A stretch of DNA of 64,000 bases from Paracoccaceae bacterium (lineage in GTDB: Bacteria > Pseudomonadota > Alphaproteobacteria > Rhodobacterales > Rhodobacteraceae). The notes beneath the pieces are model-generated. The model was not told where the DNA came from, searched no databases, and worked only from the letters and a program-made list of their open reading frames with translations. The stretch's first letter is position 1, and each line of letters opens with the position of its first letter. The position numbers and the translations under genes are program-made. Positions 61,587-64,000 of this stretch are shown here, piece by piece. The stretch spans positions 23,205 through 87,204 of the forward strand of contig JAPUEK010000042.1 of the NCBI GenBank assembly GCA_027492585.1. Direction: 5' to 3'.

Positions 61587-61727
61587 CGGTGCCTCCATAT
61601 GGGTCTGCTTCCCATATAGGCTTTTCAGCCCCCCGCCCCAAGCCGCATCCCCGCGCGGGGTCTGTGCAGAGGGACACAGTGGAACGGCCGGGGGGGAGGG
61701 ACGGGCGGGGGGGAACTGCCGGGGGCG

Positions 61728-61777
61728 TGGTGGGCGGTGAGGGACTCGAACCCCCGACATTCTCGGTGTAAACGAGA
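61728..61777 (-). tRNA. Truncated tRNA-Val(TAC), 3' half only: prophage attachment site
   Basis: Read on the minus strand: anticodon stem TCTCG (61777-61773), loop TTTACAC with anticodon TAC, CGAGA, variable loop ATGTC, T-stem GGGGG, loop TTCGAGT, CCCTC, acceptor 3' strand ACCGCCC, discriminator A and CCA. Every position from about 27 to 76 is canonical. The 5' half is missing: the adjoining sequence is TCCG then A/T-rich non-tRNA DNA. This is the displaced 3' end left when an element integrates into a tRNA gene. It is not expected to yield a tRNA. Confidence 0.88.
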
Positions 61778-61895
61778 CGGATTTTTTACAACACCCTGCT
61801 CGCGCGAAACAAGCTGTTCCCACCGATCCACTAGAAACCCGCATTTTAGCCGTGAATAGAAGGTGAATATGGGAACAATTCTCGGGACCAAGAAA

Positions 61896-61931
61896 CGCAA
61901 AAAGCCCCCCGCACTTCTGCGAGGGGCTTTT
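61896..61931 (-). terminator. Terminator of the phage lysis operon
   Basis: AAAAGCCCC (61900-61908) pairs with GGGGCTTTT (61923-61931), with an inner CGCA/TGCG stem and CTTC loop. The minus strand then reads TTTTTGCGTTTC. It can act in both directions. Confidence 0.8.
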
Positions 61932-62175
61932 CATTCCATTGGCGATCTCGGCTGGTTCTCAGGCTCCCTCTCCCCGTTGCAATCGGATTCGGGCCGTATC
62001 CCTTTAGCGCACCGCACACTGTCACAGTATCCCTGTGACCGCCGGGGCGTATGGCTGCCCCACTGAGCCTTCTTCGCCTGTCACCCTAGGCGCGGGGATA
62101 GACCATAGAATGGACATACCGTTAGCGTACGCGATGCAATGCGCCTTGTGAATCCCTGTTCTACGCCGCCGCTCC
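61932..62175. other. Prophage intergenic region between lysis genes and terminator
   Basis: 244 bp without a convincing gene. A 7-bp hairpin GTCACAG/CTGTGAC lies at 62021-62039. A 60-codon minus-strand frame (62022-62204) overlaps the Rz1 gene end and has no family resemblance. Confidence 0.5.
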
Positions 62176-62373
62176 TCACCCTCGGGCCGCCAGCCTTGCA
62201 CCACACTCCCGCAGGGCTGACCTGTCCCTGCCCCACAGCACCTCTATCTCCTGATCGTTCAGCCCACGATCCGGCAGGGCCACAGGCTCATTGCAGGGCG
62301 GCGAGCTAGCGTTCCCGGAGGCGCAGGACGCGAGAGCGAGGCAGGCACACAGGATTTTGCACGGGGTCAGCAT
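62176..62373 (-). CDS. Rz1-like outer-membrane spanin lipoprotein
   Basis: 65 aa. Lipoprotein signal MLTPCKILCACLALASCASGN, with LASC as lipobox; mature Cys near residue 18. The C-terminal motif LNDQEIEVLWGRDRSALRECGARL (in part) is typical of P2 LysC-type o-spanins (x-W-G-x-D-R-x-x-L-x-x-C). The gene starts inside the Rz gene (62306-62578) in another frame and runs past its end, the classic nested arrangement. Disrupts the outer membrane together with Rz. ATG 62373; 62382 is an alternative. Confidence 0.8.
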   Translation of the reverse strand: MLTPCKILCACLALASCASGNASSPPCNEPVALPDRGLNDQEIEVLWGRDRSALRECGARLAARG

Positions 62374-62578
62374 AGGCGGCATCCTCCAGGGCCTGGGCCA
62401 GCAGCCTGGCCTGTTGCTCGGCGGCGGCGAGTTTGCGATCTGCGGCGGCATCAGCCTCTGCCTGACGGAGGGCAGCGGCGGTGTGGGTCGCCTCATTGGC
62501 GGCGGCGCCCATCCGGTAGCCCTGCGCGCCGGCAGCGGCGGAGAACAGGAGCGCGGCAAAGAGGAGGTAGAGATTCAC
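62306..62578 (-). CDS. Rz-like inner-membrane spanin
   Basis: 90 aa. N-terminal membrane anchor (MNLYLLFAALLFSAAAGAQGY) then an Ala/Gln/Glu-rich helical coiled coil (about 24-70), and a basic end LPRSRVLRLRER, as in phage LysB/Rz. It overlaps the endolysin by 4 nt (62575-62578) and contains the start of the Rz1 frame. Forms a bridge across the periplasm with Rz1. Confidence 0.8.
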   Translation of the reverse strand: MNLYLLFAALLFSAAAGAQGYRMGAAANEATHTAAALRQAEADAAADRKLAAAEQQARLLAQALEDAAYADPVQNPVCLPRSRVLRLRER

Positions 62579-63087
62579 GCCTCATCCACCGAGACAGGAA
62601 CACCTGCTGCGCTGATCATGGGCAGCGGGATATTGGGGTTGGTATAGGTCGAGGGCCACCGGATGCCCCTGCATCGCCCCTTGTCGATCAGCACCAGAGA
62701 AATAGTGTCGCCCTGATTGCCACCCAGAACCTGATAGTTGGTCCCGGTTTGCCCAATCAGAACGCCAACATGCCCTCCGGAAGGGCGCTTGAACGCGGCA
62801 AAGGCGCCATAGCAAGGGCCACACTCTTTCCCTAGCCAGAGCCAGTTCAGCGCCCAATAGGGGTTCTTGCCCAGATCGCCGGGGCGTGGCTCTTTTGGCA
62901 GCGCAAGAGCCAGCGCGGTATCCACCGCATCCCCGCACCAGGGCAGATGTGACGGGTCACCCAGCGTCTTCCCGTCGCTCCGCAGCCATTTCGACAGACG
63001 CGCGTTGTCACGGATCTCGTGTAGGCCAAACACCGGGGCGAACTCTCGCACCCATGGGATCGGGGATTTGAGGATCGTTGCGTTCAT
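62575..63087 (-). CDS. Phage endolysin, TIGR02594/CHAP-like cysteine peptidase-amidase
   Basis: 170 aa from ATG 63087. NlpC/P60-CHAP-type fold with candidate triad C51 (HLPWCGDAVDT), H106 (SGGHVGVLIG) and N124 (LGGNQGDTIS). Family TIGR02594 proteins are common in phage lysis cassettes and cut peptidoglycan peptides. No signal peptide, so export depends on a holin. The frame is open to 63117, but ATG 63087 overlaps the stop of the 58-aa gene (CTATGA). Confidence 0.85.
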   Translation of the reverse strand: MNATILKSPIPWVREFAPVFGLHEIRDNARLSKWLRSDGKTLGDPSHLPWCGDAVDTALALALPKEPRPGDLGKNPYWALNWLWLGKECGPCYGAFAAFKRPSGGHVGVLIGQTGTNYQVLGGNQGDTISLVLIDKGRCRGIRWPSTYTNPNIPLPMISAAGVPVSVDEA

Positions 63088-63260
63088 AGTTTCTCTCCGG
63101 TGATATCTACCGCCCATTCGATGATGGAGTGGATTATGGTTTTCACCCGATCCCGCGCCTCTGCGCGGTGGTCAGATGGCAGCAGGGCAAAGGCGCCGCA
63201 GGCGACGATCAGGGCAGCGTAGACCCGCACCCGGCGCAGGCTAGCACGGGTTCTATCCAT
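63084..63260 (-). CDS. 58-aa phage membrane protein (candidate holin/antiholin)
   Basis: ATG at 63258-63260, stop at 63084-63086. Peptide MDRTRASLRRVRVYAALIVACGAFALLPSD then HRAEARDRVKTIIHSIIEWAVDITGEKL (given in parts). A basic N terminus, one transmembrane helix (about 14-27) and an amphipathic C-terminal helix. It overlaps the holin-like gene upstream by 8 nt and the endolysin downstream by 4 nt, so it is certainly meant to be translated. Size and topology would suit a small holin partner; unproven. Confidence 0.7.
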   Translation of the reverse strand: MDRTRASLRRVRVYAALIVACGAFALLPSDHRAEARDRVKTIIHSIIEWAVDITGEKL

Positions 63261-63552
63261 TGCCGCCGCCGAACCGCGCCTTGATCAGATCCTTGATGAA
63301 CTGACGGTCGCCGATCAGCGCGGTTGCGACATCAAGGGCGAGCATCCCGAAGGCCATGATTGCCACGGTGGCCGCCGTTTCCGAATCTCTCAGATAGGGG
63401 GCGAGACTGGGCGACAGGCCGACTGCCAGAAACGCCGAGGCGATAGTTTTGACGACACGCCGCCAAATCGCCTCCGTTTCGGCATCTCGGGAGGCAGCAT
63501 ACAGTACCATCCCGATCAGGACGGCCCAATATTCCAATGGCTTTTGCAGCAT
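63253..63552 (-). CDS. Phage holin-like membrane protein
   Basis: 99 aa from ATG 63552. Three hydrophobic segments (about 9-20 WAVLIGMVLYAA, 37-50 TIASAFLAVGLSPS, 60-81 ATVAIMAFGMLALDVATALIG) and a basic C-terminal tail ending KARFGGGNG. Resembles phage holins encoded next to endolysins. The longer frame to 63771 lies over the neighbouring gene and is not used. Stop at 63253 overlaps the 58-aa gene start (ATGGATAG). Confidence 0.75.
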   Translation of the reverse strand: MLQKPLEYWAVLIGMVLYAASRDAETEAIWRRVVKTIASAFLAVGLSPSLAPYLRDSETAATVAIMAFGMLALDVATALIGDRQFIKDLIKARFGGGNG

Positions 63553-63560
63553 CCCACCCC

Positions 63561-63938
63561 CTACTTGATCATCAGCGTCGCGGCTAGCAGCCCGGCGGTG
63601 TAGCGCTTGATCTTGGGATGCTGTGGCTCGGCCGACCAGTCGCGGTGGAAGCTGTCGGTCCAGCCATAGCCTTCGACCCAGAGCATGACATGCGGTTCGC
63701 CTGTGCCATGAAACCTGGTCCACCAAAGCTGCGCGCGGCGGGTCAGCACCAGCACCCAGAACCGCCGCCACGAGCGCCCCGCGAGGCGCCAGAGCATCGT
63801 ATAGGCCCAGTCCTCACAATCGCCGCGCAGCGGGCCGAGAGCGGAATCGAGGCGCGTCCAGCGGTCACGGCCGGGGTCGCGGGTGTAGACATAGCGGGCG
63901 GTGAGATCGGCCACGTCCTCGGCAATGGTGCCGGCCAT
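63561..63938 (-). CDS. Phage transglutaminase-like cysteine-protease-type protein
   Basis: 125 aa from ATG 63938. Candidate Cys-His-Asp triad: C41 in GPLRGDCEDWAYTMLW, H83 in GTGEPHVMLWVEGYG, D95 in GWTDSFHRDW. The R-G-D-C-E-D signature is that of bacterial transglutaminase-like cysteine proteinases (LapG/BTLCP), here in a minimal form without signal peptide. Phage homologues lie next to holin genes. Enzyme activity is inferred from motifs only; it could be an assembly or lysis accessory. Starts inside the stop of the preceding gene (TGATG). Confidence 0.7.
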   Translation of the reverse strand: MAGTIAEDVADLTARYVYTRDPGRDRWTRLDSALGPLRGDCEDWAYTMLWRLAGRSWRRFWVLVLTRRAQLWWTRFHGTGEPHVMLWVEGYGWTDSFHRDWSAEPQHPKIKRYTAGLLAATLMIK

Positions 63939-64000
63939 CACACGGCCTCCCCGATGCGCGAGAGGCCCCGCGCGGTCAGCACCGCCTCGGCATGGGCCGC
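63938..64000 (-). CDS. Phage protein, C-terminal fragment (runs off the right edge)
   Basis: The last 20 codons read AAHAEAVLTARGLSRIGEAV then TGA (63938-63940), which overlaps the next ATG. The gene is cut by the window edge and too short to identify. Overlap with the next gene shows it belongs to the same late operon. Confidence 0.6.
   Translation of the reverse strand, partial: AAHAEAVLTARGLSRIGEAV

Larger units (their letters stand above)
61778..64000. mobile_element. Left end of a tRNA-Val-integrated prophage (continues past the window)
   Basis: The interval from the truncated tRNA to the window edge carries only minus-strand genes of phage type: endolysin, nested spanins, holin-like and small membrane proteins, and a phage-type transglutaminase-like protein, in a tightly overlapping block ended by a terminator at 61896-61931. 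Late lysis genes next to one att site are typical of a prophage's end. Integrase, repressor and structural genes are not in the window. A gene transfer agent is less likely, because GTAs are not flanked by tRNA att sites. Confidence 0.85.

Noticed and set aside
61587..61934. N-terminal extension of the pirin gene through the tRNA fragment
   Set aside because: The frame is open by chance; the ribosome site and conserved start are at 61586, and the upstream part is tRNA-derived sequence.
62022..62204. 60-codon phage gene after Rz1
   Set aside because: No ribosome site, no family resemblance and it begins inside the Rz1 coding sequence without the usual overlap pattern.
61778..64000. Gene transfer agent rather than prophage
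   Set aside because: The tRNA-derived att site and a spanin-containing lysis cassette are phage features; no GTA structural gene is visible.

Overview
The window is GC-rich chromosomal DNA of an alphaproteobacterium, most likely family Rhodobacteraceae (Rhodobacter/Paracoccus relatives). The evidence is a Shemin-pathway hemA behind a perfect FNR-type box, a LexA box of the GTTC-N7-GTTC type at uvrA, the scpA-scpB-nagZ-SPOR-argS gene order, a separate pterin-binding methyltransferase next to a MetF-like gene, and invasion-associated locus B and DUF2189/DUF455/DUF924 genes. About 61.7 kb is ordinary chromosome. The last 2.3 kb is the left end of a prophage.

Layout. 1-2.2 kb: end of a CAP-domain gene, a HerA-like ATPase, and an intergenic region with two candidate small transcripts. 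2.2-8.3 kb: an IalB-like periplasmic protein, a four-gene envelope operon on the minus strand (L,D-transpeptidase, LpxD, acyl carrier protein, ketoacyl synthase), and a divergent YcbK/MepK-like M15 endopeptidase. 8.8-14.9 kb: rlmE-ppx, a C1/methionine cluster and scpA/scpB. 14.9-19.8 kb: nagZ, a SPOR protein, argS, coaD and a CBS-domain protein. 20-24.5 kb: a LysR regulator divergent from methylmalonate-semialdehyde dehydrogenase, an NCS1 transporter and a truncated Crp/Fnr-like gene. 24.5-34 kb: uvrA, a rhodanese, two MFS transporters, lpd, DUF924 and queA. 34-41.4 kb: a giant AsmA-like protein, a peroxiredoxin, a DUF455 protein, and an M23 peptidase overlapping a bactofilin. 41.7-50.7 kb: a DHA2 exporter, DUF2189, prfB, mrcA, an amidase and an aminotransferase. 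50.8-61.6 kb: DsbA-like, ispG, rodZ, hemA, small periplasmic proteins, an M20 peptidase, an acetyltransferase, a nitrilase, two tRNA-Asp genes and a pirin.

Much of the window serves the cell envelope: peptidoglycan synthesis and remodelling (Ldt, YcbK-like, NagZ, M23, PBP1a, AmiC), lipid A acylation (LpxD), cell shape (bactofilin, RodZ) and outer-membrane lipid transport (AsmA-like). Most genes sit in short minus-strand operons with 4-nt stop/start overlaps.

Two features stand out. First, a dispersed intergenic repeat with a GGATATTT core, an upstream G/C hairpin or G-rich run and a downstream purine-rich tail (often ending TGAAGG or TGAAAGGG) occurs at ten places. It nearly always lies just 3' of a gene and in the gene's own orientation, and twice it forms an inverted pair. 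Second, at 61728-61777 lies the 3' half of a tRNA-Val(TAC) without its 5' half, followed by a minus-strand phage lysis cassette (transglutaminase-like protein, holin-like protein, 58-aa membrane protein, endolysin, nested Rz/Rz1 spanins). This is the displaced tRNA end left by integration, so the intact tRNA and probably the integrase lie to the right of the window. No CRISPR array, rRNA or insertion sequence was seen.
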